From: Dolichospermum sp. DET69
GTDB taxonomy: Bacteria; Cyanobacteriota; Cyanobacteriia; Cyanobacteriales; Nostocaceae
Direction: 5' to 3'
Assembly: GCA_017355425.1 (NCBI GenBank)
Contig: CP070233.1
Span: forward strand, 4,257,501-4,321,500
Length of the DNA stretch: 64,000 nucleotides
Positions 37,805-47,187 of the stretch are shown one piece after another. The position numbers and the translations under genes are program-made. Every line of letters begins with the position of its first letter. Position 1 is the first letter of the stretch. The notes below the pieces were generated by a model that did not search any database, was not told the origin of the DNA, and saw only the letters and a list, made by a program, of their open reading frames with translations.

Positions 37805-38935
37805 CTATTCATTAACTTCTAATAGACGGGAATTCTCTAATCTTGACACCCACTTTTCTAAATAAACTTGATTGTTTTTTTGCTCAGATAAATCTTGAGT
37901 ATCTAAGGGATAAGGTAAAAGTCCTAAAATTGCCGCTGTAGTTACACAAAACATAGATTTTTGGAAACTCATACAAATTTGCACTCGCAAATCATCTTCA
38001 CCCCGACGACTGCGACGGTAAATATTATGTAAATATTCTGGCAAATAATGGCGCATATCCTGCATTAACAATGTGGGAGGAATCCCCGCACTACCAATAG
38101 GTAAAGGATCTGCGTATAATGCCCCATATTGGAATCGAGATAAATCTGGAGGAACTTGATATGCTTGGGCGTTTAAAGAAACTGTACCCAAAAAAGGTGT
38201 ACCTCTAAAAAATACCGCTTCTACATAGGGAATTGCGGTATCTGCAAGGAAGGTTAAACCAACTGATTTGGGAATTAGATCATAGACTTTATCGCCAATT
38301 TTCACACTATATGTAATTGGTGTAATTGCATCTGCAACTAAAGCCAGTTTAATATGTTCTACAACTTGCGGAATTGATTTAATTTCGCCGTTGTCATAGC
38401 GATCTGATAGACTCAGAAACATATCAGCCATGATTCGCCAAAATTGACCTAAGCCAGTGTAATAGGCAGAGACTCGTAACTGTTCTATTAAGAATTCGGG
38501 AAACAGTTCATTTAGTCCCAACATTAGGGGATTATATTTAAATTTAGCAGCAATAACAGCTTTAGCTCTTTCTTGAAATTCTTTAGTATCTAAATATATA
38601 TCTAAACCACCACCCCCATGCCACATCATGGTTTTCATGCAATATTCGGCGTATTCAAAATTAATCCGATCATGGGACAAATGACGGAATAATTTAGCAA
38701 AGGAAATATTGCCATCAAAATATTTAAAGAAGGGAAAAAATACTAGAAATTGATGTTCAGCGATGTAAATAAGATTTTTAGAATAGGCATCTAAAACTAC
38801 ACCATAACTTTTAAGAATACCAACAACTTCTAAAACATTTTCGGGACTATCTTTCAGTAATGCTTCACCAGTTTGTAAGCGGTGAACATACTCAGCTAAA
38901 GGATTGTAGGGGGGATTTTTTTTAGTTTTCATCAT
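37805..38935 (-). CDS. cupB: CO2 hydration protein, probably CupB (ChpX)
   Basis: This 376-residue protein matches the Cup/Chp family, which converts CO2 to bicarbonate as part of specialised NDH-1 complexes on the thylakoid membrane. Recognisable blocks include MWHGGGGLDIYLDT, YYTGLGQFWRIMADMF and SAGIPPTLLMQDMRHYLPEY. The protein is short like CupB rather than the longer CupA. The position downstream of ndhF-ndhD and divergent from the ccm operon also fits the NdhF4/NdhD4/CupB system, as I recall it in Anabaena. It is separated from ndhD by a 73-bp repeat array. Confidence 0.85.
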   Translation of the reverse strand: MMKTKKNPPYNPLAEYVHRLQTGEALLKDSPENVLEVVGILKSYGVVLDAYSKNLIYIAEHQFLVFFPFFKYFDGNISFAKLFRHLSHDRINFEYAEYCMKTMMWHGGGGLDIYLDTKEFQERAKAVIAAKFKYNPLMLGLNELFPEFLIEQLRVSAYYTGLGQFWRIMADMFLSLSDRYDNGEIKSIPQVVEHIKLALVADAITPITYSVKIGDKVYDLIPKSVGLTFLADTAIPYVEAVFFRGTPFLGTVSLNAQAYQVPPDLSRFQYGALYADPLPIGSAGIPPTLLMQDMRHYLPEYLHNIYRRSRRGEDDLRVQICMSFQKSMFCVTTAAILGLLPYPLDTQDLSEQKNNQVYLEKWVSRLENSRLLEVNE

Positions 38936-38949
38936 GTCAATTCTCCTGT

Positions 38950-39902
38950 AATTCCAATGTCTGAACTGTGATTTTTGTGATTTTTGTGATTGCTATGATT
39001 ATCTTTACCTCGTGATCATTTTCCTCGGAATGTCTGAACTGTGATTTTTTTGATTTTTGTGATTGCTATGATTATCTTTGCCTCGTGATCATTTTCCTCG
39101 GAATGTCTGAACTGTGATTTTTTTGATTTTTGTGATTGCTATGATTATCTTTACCTCGTGATCATTTTCCTCGGAATGTCTGAACTGTGATTTTTTTGAT
39201 TTTTGTGATTGCTATGATTATCTTTGCCTCGTGATCATTTTCCTCGGAATGTCTGAACTGTGATTTTTTTGATTTTTGTGATTGCTATGATTATCTTTGC
39301 CTCGTGATCATTTTCCTCGGAATGTCTGAACTGTGATTTTTTTGATTTTTGTGATTGCTATGATTATCTTTGCCTCGTGATCATTTTCCTCGGAATGTCT
39401 GAACTGTGATTTTTTTGATTTTTGTGATTGCTATGATTATCTTTGCCTCGTGATCATTTTCCTCGGAATGTCTGAACTGTGATTTTTTTGATTTTTGTGA
39501 TTGCTATGATTATCTTTGCCTCGTGATCATTTTCCTCGGAATGTCTGAACTGTGATTTTTTTGATTTTTGTGATTGCTATGATTATCTTTACCTCGTGAT
39601 TATTGTCCTCGGAATGTCTGAACTGTGATTTTTTTGATTTTTGTGATTGCTATGATTATCTTTGCCTCGTGATTATTGTCCTCGGAATGTCTGAACTGTG
39701 ATTTTTGTGATTGCTATGATTATCTTTACCTCGTGATTATTGTCCTCGGAATGTCTGAACTGTGATTTTTGTGATTTTTGTGATTGCTATGATTATCTTT
39801 GCCTCGTGATCATTTTCCTCGGAATGTCTGAACTGTGATTTTTGTGATTTTTGTGATTTTTGTGATTGCTATGATTATCTTTGCCTCGTGATCATTTTCC
39901 TC
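38950..39902. repeat. 73-bp tandem array (thirteen units) between ndhD and cupB
   Basis: The anchor CCTCGGAATG recurs at 39023, 39096, 39169, 39242, 39315, 39388, 39461, 39534, 39607 and 39680, exactly 73 bp apart, then at 39744 (64 bp) and 39817 (73 bp). A last anchor remnant is at 39899 (82 bp). The 64- and 82-bp steps differ by one 9-bp TTTTTGTGA slip. The array fills the whole spacer within the operon. It has stops in all frames. Confidence 0.97.
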
Positions 39903-39908
39903 AAAAAG

Positions 39909-41405
39909 TTACAAATCAAACGAGTCTCGACTCGCTACTAAATGGTGGTTATTTGTTTTTACCATTGTGGTAATTGTGGCTTCCGTATAATGGACTAACC
40001 AATTAGGTTGAATGCCAAAAATAACAATTATTACGGCTAAAATGATGGCAGGTATGCGATCACTCCAATACACACGTGGTAAGCTACTAACTTCCGCTGA
40101 TAAACGCCCGAAGAAAGCGCGATTAAGGAGAATTAACAAGTAAACCGCAGTTAAACCATTTCCTAGCATTGCTAATAATGTTTGGACTGGAAAAACCTCA
40201 AAACTACCTCGAAAAACGATGAATTCGGAAATAAATCCCACCATTCCCGGTATACCGGCACTGGCCATAACTGCAAAAATCATTAAGCTACCAATAACGG
40301 GTAAACCTCGTTCTGGGTTGAGTAGTCCCCGAACTACGTTTAAATCCCGACTACCAGCTTTCTTGTAGACAACTCCCACCAACAAAAATAACATGGCGGA
40401 TATTAATCCGTGACTAATCATTTGCATAACTGCACCCAATGTGCTGAGAGGCGTAGATGCGGCGGCTGCTAACAAGACATAGCCCATGTGACCGACAGAA
40501 CTATATGCCACCATCTTTTTCATGTCTGTTTGCGCGATCGCACAGGATGCCCCAAACAAGACACTAATTACCGCCCATGTAGCTAACCAAGGTGCTGCAT
40601 AAGCCCAAGCATCTGGCAATAAATCCATCCCAAATCGCAGTAAACCATAAGTCCCTAACTTTAATAATATCCCAGCCAACAACACAGATATGGGTGTAGA
40701 GGCTTCAACGTGGGCATCTGGTAGCCAAGTATGGAAGGGAACGAGAGGAATTTTGATACCAAAACCAACTAAAATACCTGCTAGTAATAAAAGTTGCGTT
40801 GCTAAAGATAAAGATTGAGTATTTAAGGTTGCTAGTCCAAAACTAGGAGAACCACTCAACCAAACTATCCCCAGGAAACTAGCTAAAATAACAATGCCCG
40901 AAAAAGCGGTATAAATCAGAAACTTTGTGGCCGCATAACCCCGTTTTTCACCACCCCAAATCGCAATCAGCAAATATAGGGGTATTAATTCCAACTCATA
41001 AAACAGGAAGAACAATAATAAATCCTGTGCCAAAAATGCTCCAGTCACCCCAGCACTTAATAGCAGAATTAGAGAATAGTAAAATCTAGGCCGTTGTTGG
41101 GATTCATCAGTGCTATAAATAGCAATGCAAGTTAACAGTCCATTGAGAATCAGTAATGGTAGAGATAAACCATCTACACCCAAATTATAGTTTAAACCAA
41201 TGGCATCTACCCAAGGGAGGGATTCAGCAAACTGTTGACCAATTTCTCCAGGGTTAAACTGAATTCCCAGGAAAATACTCCATAGAAAAATCATCACGCT
41301 AAAGACTAAAGCTATGATGCGGACTAGTTTAGCCGTAATAGCAAAAGGATAGAAACCAATACAAGCCGCACCAATTAACGGCAATAAAATCAACGTACTG
41401 AGCAT
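39909..41405 (-). CDS. ndhD4: NdhD-type NDH-1 subunit of a CO2-uptake complex (probably NdhD4)
   Basis: The 498-residue antiporter-like membrane subunit has about fourteen hydrophobic segments and conserved NdhD/NuoM stretches (LLFFLFYELELIPLYLLI, VPFHTWLPDAHVEA, KMVAYSSVGHMGYVL). It forms part of the distal membrane arm of NDH-1MS. Its partner set (NdhF upstream, Cup downstream) marks it as a CO2-uptake paralogue rather than respiratory NdhD1. The 4-versus-3 assignment depends on the CupB call. Its leader is made entirely of heptamer repeats, with no visible Shine-Dalgarno. Confidence 0.88.
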   Translation of the reverse strand: MLSTLILLPLIGAACIGFYPFAITAKLVRIIALVFSVMIFLWSIFLGIQFNPGEIGQQFAESLPWVDAIGLNYNLGVDGLSLPLLILNGLLTCIAIYSTDESQQRPRFYYSLILLLSAGVTGAFLAQDLLLFFLFYELELIPLYLLIAIWGGEKRGYAATKFLIYTAFSGIVILASFLGIVWLSGSPSFGLATLNTQSLSLATQLLLLAGILVGFGIKIPLVPFHTWLPDAHVEASTPISVLLAGILLKLGTYGLLRFGMDLLPDAWAYAAPWLATWAVISVLFGASCAIAQTDMKKMVAYSSVGHMGYVLLAAAASTPLSTLGAVMQMISHGLISAMLFLLVGVVYKKAGSRDLNVVRGLLNPERGLPVIGSLMIFAVMASAGIPGMVGFISEFIVFRGSFEVFPVQTLLAMLGNGLTAVYLLILLNRAFFGRLSAEVSSLPRVYWSDRIPAIILAVIIVIFGIQPNWLVHYTEATITTMVKTNNHHLVASRDSFDL

Positions 41406-41464
41406 GGGTAATGGGTAATGGGTAATGGGTAATGGGTAATGGGTAATGGGTAATGGGTAATGGG
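41406..41464. repeat. GGGTAAT heptamer array abutting the ndhD start codon
   Basis: Eight heptamers run directly into the ATG of ndhD. On the coding strand they read ATTACCC repeated, so the ribosome-binding region is composed only of repeat. Confidence 0.95.
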
Positions 41465-41492
41465 GAGGTATTTATTATCTTTTGTCAGTTGC

Positions 41493-43349
41493 CTAAAAAG
41501 GCAAATTGTCGAATAAACCCAAAGAAGAACTAATGAGAAAACCCAGAAAGCTAATAACCACAAGGATTGTTAACATATAGCCTTGGGATTGACCAGAAAT
41601 ACTGTATTTCAAACTTTGTCCGCTAAAAATCGCAGCAAAGCCGATTAAATTTACTAGACCATCTACCAAAAAGCGATCGCTCCACGCTGATACTCTAGAT
41701 AACAGCGCCACAGCACTCACAATCGTTAAGCGATAAATGCGGTCTATGTAAAAATCATAGCCTAATAAGTCTTGGATAAATCTCCAAATCAAAATTCGGG
41801 ATCTTGACCAAGCTTTGTGGAGATGAATTGTTGCACCAATAGTCACCCCAGCGACAGTAGAAGCTACTAAAGATCCTACAATATACCCGTCCAGACTTTC
41901 CCAGCTAGGTAATAAGTCCCATTGCTGTAGCATCAGCGGTAATAATAGAGTCAGGATAGTTAAAGTTACCATTGGTAATGCCATTGGCCAACCAACTTCT
42001 GGAGCGCGACGGGTTTTCGGTTGGGGTTGTCCCCAAAAAACTAACCGGAATACCCTAGTTAAATTCAAAGCCGTTAAGCCATTAACTAAGATTAAAACCA
42101 CAATTACCCAAGGGCTAATCTTTACTAAGCCATCAGCCCATGCTAACATTGCCCAGAAACTGCCCAGTGGTAGTAGTGTTACCATGCCTGCCGAACCGAC
42201 GATAAAAGCCGTAGTTGTAGCTGGCATTTTTGACCACAAACCCCCCATTTCTGTCAAATCTTGGGTTTGGGTAGTATAGATAACTGAACCAGAACTCATG
42301 AATAATAAGGCTTTGGCAATAGCATGACTCAGGAGTAACATGAGTGCTACTCCCCCTTGTTCCAAGCCTACCGCTAAAAATACCAATCCCATATAGGCGC
42401 TGGTCGAATGGGAGAGCGATCGCTTAATATCAATTTGAGCTATGGATACTAATGTTGCCCCCACTGCTGTCATTGTCCCCACTACCACTAAAGTATTTAA
42501 AGCAAAGGGGGACAAAGATAATAATGGTTGAATCTTGTAGAGAACATAAGCCCCCCCACCTACTACCAGGGAATTTCGCATTACCGAAGCTGGATTAGGT
42601 CCTTCCATAGCTTCATCTAACCACAGGTGCAGGGGAAATTGAGCGCACTTACCCGCAGGACCAGCAATTAAAGCTAAACAGAGTAAAGTTGATGTGACTG
42701 GGTTTAAATCAGCCGTTTGCGCCCATTCATATAAATCCGAAAAATTTAAGCTGCCGGCTAAAGTAGAAAGAGTGACTACAGCCATTAACAGTAACAAATC
42801 TCCTACCCGCTTCGTTAAAAAGGCATCTCGCGCTGCCGTCACTACCAACGGTTGAGCATACCAAAATCCCACAAGTAAATAAGTAGAAAGAGTAAGGACT
42901 TCTAGCAACGCATAACTGAGAAACAAAGAATCACTAATTGCTAAACCACTAAGAGCAGCTTCAAAAAATCCCACCAGACCAAAAAACCTGGCTAAAGACC
43001 AATCTTTTTCCATGTAGCCTAGGGCATAAACTTGAGCCAATAGACTCAATCCAGTAATTAAAACTGTTGCCCCAACACTGACTACGGAAATTTCCAAAGC
43101 AAAAGATAATTGGAAATCAGCCGCTTGAAACCAAGTAATTACTAAATTTTCTTGCTCTCGATACCAAATATCTTTAAACACTAATAAACTATGGACAAAA
43201 CCGAAAATGGTAGTCAATAAGTTCAAGTAGGCCGCAGGTCTAGGCCCTGTCCGTTGGATGATGCCTATGCTCCAAGGCAAAGTTAAAATTGCCCCTAGTA
43301 AGCTATAAAGAGGTACGAACCAACTAGTTAAAAATAGAAACTCATTCAT
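41493..43349 (-). CDS. ndhF4: NdhF-type NDH-1 subunit of a CO2-uptake complex (probably NdhF4)
   Basis: This is a 618-residue NuoL/NdhF family membrane protein with many hydrophobic segments and LHLWLDEAMEGPNPASVMRN-type residues (QFPLHLWLDEAMEGP), where respiratory NdhF has LPDAMEGPTP. It is first in the minus-strand ndhF-ndhD-cupB set. It pumps protons or energises CO2 hydration together with NdhD and Cup. Its start faces the ccmK operon across 834 bp. Confidence 0.88.
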   Translation of the reverse strand: MNEFLFLTSWFVPLYSLLGAILTLPWSIGIIQRTGPRPAAYLNLLTTIFGFVHSLLVFKDIWYREQENLVITWFQAADFQLSFALEISVVSVGATVLITGLSLLAQVYALGYMEKDWSLARFFGLVGFFEAALSGLAISDSLFLSYALLEVLTLSTYLLVGFWYAQPLVVTAARDAFLTKRVGDLLLLMAVVTLSTLAGSLNFSDLYEWAQTADLNPVTSTLLCLALIAGPAGKCAQFPLHLWLDEAMEGPNPASVMRNSLVVGGGAYVLYKIQPLLSLSPFALNTLVVVGTMTAVGATLVSIAQIDIKRSLSHSTSAYMGLVFLAVGLEQGGVALMLLLSHAIAKALLFMSSGSVIYTTQTQDLTEMGGLWSKMPATTTAFIVGSAGMVTLLPLGSFWAMLAWADGLVKISPWVIVVLILVNGLTALNLTRVFRLVFWGQPQPKTRRAPEVGWPMALPMVTLTILTLLLPLMLQQWDLLPSWESLDGYIVGSLVASTVAGVTIGATIHLHKAWSRSRILIWRFIQDLLGYDFYIDRIYRLTIVSAVALLSRVSAWSDRFLVDGLVNLIGFAAIFSGQSLKYSISGQSQGYMLTILVVISFLGFLISSSLGLFDNLPF

Positions 43350-43560
43350 CTAATATTTTCCTTGACAACTCAGTTCTGATTCTTTTAGACAGCCTTTAAA
43401 TAATCATTTGCTCAAAAAACAATATTTTTGAGAAAATCTATGTTTTCTTAACTTTTTTCAGCCACATAAACTTAAGCACATTTACTTGGAATTAACCTAT
43501 CGTCGAGTAATTAATATAATTTTACATTTTAGATATTCTGCTAATTGTTAAACAACATTT

Positions 43561-43731
43561 GTAAGGATTCAGGAGCAAAGGAGTCACAGAGTCAGAATAA
43601 ATACAATAGAAGAGAAGAAATCAGAAGCTAAGGAAACACGAAATCAGAATAAACTGCCATAATTCTATATCAAATCTTCTTTCTTTCTTTCTTTCTCCTG
43701 ATTCGGTGACTCCTGACTCCTGAATTCTTCC
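43561..43731. mobile_element. MITE family 1, copy 2 (171 bp)
   Basis: Left end GTAAGGATTCAGGAG and right end CTCCTGAATTCTTCC are inverted copies. It is flanked by a perfect 8-bp direct repeat CAACATTT (43553-43560 and 43732-43739). The interior matches copy 1 at 29660-29820, apart from an expanded TTCTTTCTTTC tract. Confidence 0.9.
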
Positions 43732-44058
43732 CAACATTTTTTATTTTTCTGCTTTTTTTAAATTTGTTTTTGAGATAACTTGATCAAGGTTACAGATTTT
43801 TACCAAGTGGTTATGAGAATACCAAAGTTTGAGAAAGATATAGCCAGTAGCCCATCTATCTCATATCTAGCACTCGCTGATTCTCTTCATCAAAGAATTA
43901 GCTTTGGCTATGAACTATAGTAATTCCCAAAGTGATAAAGAAATTATAAAGCATAAGTTGTCACTGTAGGGATCAGTAAACTTTAGTGTCACAAAAGACC
44001 GCATGAACTTTTGTTAAGTTTTCTTAAACTATTTTATTACAAACTATTATAGTAATTT

Positions 44059-44080
44059 ATGTTGCCAGGGATGCCAACAT
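44059..44080. promoter_or_regulatory. Inverted repeat upstream of ccmK, possible operator
   Basis: ATGTTG at 44059-44064 and CAACAT at 44075-44080 form a 6-bp inverted repeat with a 10-bp spacer, about 105 bp before the first ccmK start. The binding protein is unknown. Confidence 0.35.
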
Positions 44081-44170
44081 TTCCTATGCTTAAATGTGGC
44101 AGTATTTTTAGCGCAGGATGACCATCCCCGTCCAAAATTTCTACCCATAGTTCTAATTCGATTAATTTTT

Positions 44171-44176
44171 GAGGAG
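44171..44176 (+). promoter_or_regulatory. Shine-Dalgarno of first ccmK
   Basis: GAGGAG lies 7 bp before ATG 44184 and decides this start over the in-frame alternative at 44169. Confidence 0.75.
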
Positions 44177-44183
44177 TTCTGCG

Positions 44184-44492
44184 ATGCCAATTGCAGTTGG
44201 AATGATTGAAACTAAAGGCTTTCCCGCAATAGTAGAAGCTGCTGATGCGATGGTGAAAGCCGCCCGTGTGACTTTAGTAGGATATGAAAAAATCGGTAGC
44301 GCTCGCGTTACAGTGATTGTGAGGGGAGATGTTTCTGAAGTGCAAGCTTCAGTAGCCGCTGGCGTTGAAGCAGTTAAAAGAGTCAACGGTGGTGAAGTAG
44401 TATCTACCCACATCATTGCTCGTCCCCACGAAAACTTAGAATATGTCTTGCCAATTCGTTATACAGAAGCTGTAGAACAATTCCGCGCTTAG
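44184..44492 (+). CDS. ccmK: CcmK, carboxysome shell hexamer protein (first copy)
   Basis: This 102-residue single BMC-domain protein begins [23 protein letters not shown] and carries the pore loop KIGSARVT. CcmK hexamers tile the facets of the beta-carboxysome shell and have a positively charged pore for bicarbonate and RuBP. The length is close to CcmK2 of other species. It is the first gene of the ccmK-K-L-M-N-O operon. Confidence 0.97.
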   Translation: MPIAVGMIETKGFPAIVEAADAMVKAARVTLVGYEKIGSARVTVIVRGDVSEVQASVAAGVEAVKRVNGGEVVSTHIIARPHENLEYVLPIRYTEAVEQFRA

Positions 44493-44585
44493 TCTAATTA
44501 CTGTTTAAATGAAAAACATTAACGGGGCTGCTTGCTTGAGTTTAAATCTGGTACAAGTAAAAATTTAATTTAAGGACAAAAACAA

Positions 44586-44930
44586 ATGTCAATTGCAGTA
44601 GGAATGGTAGAAACTCTAGGCTTTCCCGCAGTAGTAGAAGCTGCTGATGCCATGGTAAAAGCCGCTCGTGTTACCTTAGTAGGTTATGAAAAAATCGGTA
44701 GTGGTCGGGTAACAGTGATCGTTCGTGGTGACGTTTCTGAAGTTCAAGCTTCCGTAGGTGCTGGAGTAGAATCAGTTAAGCGCGTCAACGGTGGACAAGT
44801 GCTATCTACCCACATTATTGCTCGCCCTCACGAAAACTTGGAATATGTTCTCCCCATTCGTTATACCGAAGATGTAGAACAATTCCGGGAAGGTGTCAAC
44901 ACAATTCGCCCTTTCGGTAGAAGACCATAA
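44586..44930 (+). CDS. ccmK: CcmK, carboxysome shell hexamer protein (second copy)
   Basis: This 114-residue BMC protein is nearly identical to the first copy through the domain, with pore loop [10 protein letters not shown]-terminal extension ([12 protein letters not shown]) makes it CcmK1-like in length. It probably forms facets together with the first copy. It lies 93 bp downstream of it, and 3 bp separates it from ccmL. Confidence 0.97.
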   Translation: MSIAVGMVETLGFPAVVEAADAMVKAARVTLVGYEKIGSGRVTVIVRGDVSEVQASVGAGVESVKRVNGGQVLSTHIIARPHENLEYVLPIRYTEDVEQFREGVNTIRPFGRRP

Positions 44931-44933
44931 TTA

Positions 44934-45239
44934 ATGCAAATTGCCAGAGTTCGTGGCACAGTAACTAGCACCCAAAAAGATCCCAGTCTGCGGGGTGTGA
45001 AGTTACTAATGTTGCAATTAATAGATGAAAATGGCAACCTCCTGCCAGTATACGAGGTAGCTGCCGATAACAGTGTAGGGGCAGGAGTGGATGAATGGGT
45101 ACTTATCAGTCGTGGCAGTGCGGCTCGTCAAGTGCCTGGCAATGAACAGCGACCGTTAGACGCAGCAGTTGTCGCAATTATAGACACAATTTACATTGAA
45201 GATCGTGTCATTTACAGCAAAAAAGATCAGTATAGATAG
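44934..45239 (+). CDS. ccmL: CcmL, carboxysome vertex pentamer protein
   Basis: The 101-residue protein of the EutN/CcmL family starts MQIARVRGTVTSTQKDPSL and has the GAGVDEWVLISRGSAAR block. Pentamers close the twelve vertices of the shell. It starts 3 bp after the second ccmK stop. Confidence 0.97.
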   Translation: MQIARVRGTVTSTQKDPSLRGVKLLMLQLIDENGNLLPVYEVAADNSVGAGVDEWVLISRGSAARQVPGNEQRPLDAAVVAIIDTIYIEDRVIYSKKDQYR

Positions 45240-45242
45240 TCA

Positions 45243-45283
45243 GGTAATAGGTAATGGGTAATAGGTCATAGGTAATAGGTTAA
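45243..45283. repeat. GGTAATA/GGTAATG heptamers between ccmL and ccmM
   Basis: About six heptamers are followed by TGACCAATGACTAA-type repeats up to the ccmM ribosome-binding site. Confidence 0.85.
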
Positions 45284-45339
45284 AACTTACCAATGACTAA
45301 TGACCAATGACTAATGACCAATGACTAAAAGCTTATTCA

Positions 45340-45346
45340 GGAGGAA
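45340..45346 (+). promoter_or_regulatory. Shine-Dalgarno of ccmM
   Basis: GGAGGAA lies 7 bp before ATG 45354. It excludes the in-frame ATG at 45321, which lies in repeat sequence. Confidence 0.75.
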
Positions 45347-45353
45347 TTTCGCA

Positions 45354-47021
45354 ATGGTAGTCCGCAGCACGGCGGCACCCCCAACCCCGTGGTCAAGGAG
45401 TTTAGCAGAACCAAAAATCCATGAAACTGCATTTGTACACTCTTCTTGTAACCTCATTGGTGATGTCAATATAGGTGCAAATGTAATCATTGCTCCAGGG
45501 ACTGCAATTAGAGCAGATGAAGGTACACCTTTTAGTGTTGGTGAAAATACCAACATTCAAGATGGTGTAGTTATTCATGGGTTAGAGCAAGGCCGAGTCA
45601 TTGGTGATGACGGCAAAGAATACTCGGTATGGATTGGCAAAAGTGCTTCCATTACCCACATGGCACTGATTCATGGCCCTGCTTACGTTGGCGATAGTTG
45701 TTTTATTGGCTTTCGTTCTACGGTATTTAATGCCAAAGTTGGTGCAGGCTGCATTGTGATGATGCACGCCTTAATTCAGGATGTGGCAATTCCTCCGGGT
45801 AAATACGTAGCTTCTGGGTCAATAATTACTACTCAGCAGCAAGCGGATAGATTGCCAGATGTCCAAGTGCAGGATCAAGAATTTTCTCACCATGTAGTCG
45901 GTATTAATCAGGCTTTGCGAGCTGGTTATCACTGTGCTGCGGATAGCAAGTGTATTGCGCCCATTCGGGATGAACTCAATCTTTCCGGGGCTAAATCTTA
46001 TACAAGTATTGAAGTTGAAGAATTAGAAAGGAGTAGTGACGTTGTGGGCTATAGCTTAGGTGCAGAAACAGTAGATCAAGTACGTTATCTACTAGAACAA
46101 GGATTTAAAATTGGAACAGAACACGTAGACCAAAGACGTTTCCGCACAGGTTCTTGGCAAAGTTGTCAAGCAATTGAAACTCGGTCTTTAGGTGAAGCGG
46201 TTTCGGCTTTAGAATCTTGTTTGAGAGATCACAGCGGCGAATATGTGCGTTTATTTGGGATTGATAACGGCAGAAGACGGGTTTTAGAAACTATTGTTCA
46301 ACGTCCTGATGGCGTAGTTGCTGGTACATCTAATTTTAAAGCACCTGCGACCGTATCTACTGGCAGTTACAATGGTAACGGTAACGGTAACGGAAATAGT
46401 GTTGGTAGTGCCAAACTCAGTTCAGAAACTGTAGATCAAATCCGTCAACTTTTGGCAGGTGGGTACAAAATTGGTACAGAACACGTAGATGAGCGTCGCT
46501 TCCGTACAGGTTCTTGGAACAGTTGTGAACCAATTCAATCTACTTCGGCTCAAGCAGTTATCTCTGCTTTGGAAGAGTGCATTGAAAACCATCAAGGTGA
46601 CTATGTGCGTTTAATTGGGATTGATACCAAAGCTAAACGTCGTGTATTGGAAACAATTATCCAAAGACCAAACGGACAAGTTGCTGTTTCTGGTAGTACA
46701 AAATCATTTACCAGTACAAGTTCTGCAACTGCAACTGCAACTGCTACAGTTACCAGCACCCGTTTGAGTGCGGAGATAGTAGATCAATTGCGCCAACTGT
46801 TGTCCAGTGGAGCAAAAATTGCAGTTGAACACGTAGATCAACGCCGCTTCCGCACAGGTACTTGGGCAGTTGCGGGTCAAATTCAGGCTACATCTGAAAG
46901 AGAAGCGATCGCTGCTTTAGAAGGTTGTGTTTCTGAATATCCAGGCGAATATGTGCGGTTAGTTGGAACTGACCCCAAAGCCAAACGCCGCATCTTAGAA
47001 GCAATTATTCAACGTCCATAG
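45354..47021 (+). CDS. ccmM: CcmM, carboxysome scaffold with gamma-carbonic anhydrase and three Rubisco-small-subunit-like repeats
   Basis: The 555-residue protein starts [13 protein letters not shown]. Residues 1-200 form a gamma-carbonic-anhydrase hexapeptide fold with active-site histidines in [11 protein letters not shown] and MMHALIQD, plus the paired cysteines of YHCAADSKC, which control activity by redox in related proteins. Three Rubisco-small-subunit-like repeats follow (each with ETVDQ or [16 protein letters not shown] and EYVRL or DYVRL), joined by N/G- and S/T/A-rich linkers. Repeats 1 and 2 carry a cysteine pair, while repeat 3 keeps only one cysteine. These repeats condense Rubisco. 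An internal start for a short form is visible at 46044. Confidence 0.97.
   Translation: MVVRSTAAPPTPWSRSLAEPKIHETAFVHSSCNLIGDVNIGANVIIAPGTAIRADEGTPFSVGENTNIQDGVVIHGLEQGRVIGDDGKEYSVWIGKSASITHMALIHGPAYVGDSCFIGFRSTVFNAKVGAGCIVMMHALIQDVAIPPGKYVASGSIITTQQQADRLPDVQVQDQEFSHHVVGINQALRAGYHCAADSKCIAPIRDELNLSGAKSYTSIEVEELERSSDVVGYSLGAETVDQVRYLLEQGFKIGTEHVDQRRFRTGSWQSCQAIETRSLGEAVSALESCLRDHSGEYVRLFGIDNGRRRVLETIVQRPDGVVAGTSNFKAPATVSTGSYNGNGNGNGNSVGSAKLSSETVDQIRQLLAGGYKIGTEHVDERRFRTGSWNSCEPIQSTSAQAVISALEECIENHQGDYVRLIGIDTKAKRRVLETIIQRPNGQVAVSGSTKSFTSTSSATATATATVTSTRLSAEIVDQLRQLLSSGAKIAVEHVDQRRFRTGTWAVAGQIQATSEREAIAALEGCVSEYPGEYVRLVGTDPKAKRRILEAIIQRP
46028..46046 (+). promoter_or_regulatory. Internal ribosome-binding site and GTG start for short CcmM (M35)
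   Basis: AAGGAG at 46028-46033 lies 10 bp before an in-frame GTG (46044, codon 231), just ahead of the first Rubisco-like repeat. The product would have 326 residues, about 35 kDa. Short CcmM made from an internal start is established in Synechococcus; here it is read from the sequence. Confidence 0.75.
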
Positions 47022-47035
47022 GGATAGGCAAGAGG

Positions 47036-47146
47036 CAAGAGGCAATAGGTAATAGGTAATAGGCAATAGGTAATAGGTAATAGGCAAGAATTACCAATTA
47101 CCAATTACCAATTACCAATTACCAATTACCAATTACCAATTACCAC
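47036..47146. repeat. Heptamer arrays between ccmM and ccmN
   Basis: GGTAATA/GGCAATA heptamers are followed by TACCAAT heptamers in inverse orientation. Together they fill most of the 166-bp gap inside the ccm operon, and the two blocks could pair in mRNA. Confidence 0.9.
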
Positions 47147-47187
47147 TGATATATCGTCCATTTCCGGCTTCCGAGGTAATAAATTCC

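Larger units (their letters stand above)
43350..44183. other. Divergent regulatory region between ndhF and ccmK
   Basis: This 834-bp gap contains a MITE (43561-43731), A/T-rich DNA, and an inverted repeat at 44059-44080. Both flanking operons are carbon-acquisition operons, so CmpR- or NdhR-type LysR sites are likely. None could be assigned by eye with confidence. Confidence 0.6.

Noticed and set aside
38950..39902. Possible CRISPR array or repeat-protein gene
   Set aside because: The 73-bp units are identical throughout, without unique spacers, and all frames contain stops.
37805..43349. Firm assignment to the NdhF3/NdhD3/CupA (inducible) set
   Set aside because: The Cup protein is short and the operon lies beside ccm, which fits CupB/NdhF4/NdhD4 better. 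A tree would be needed to be certain.
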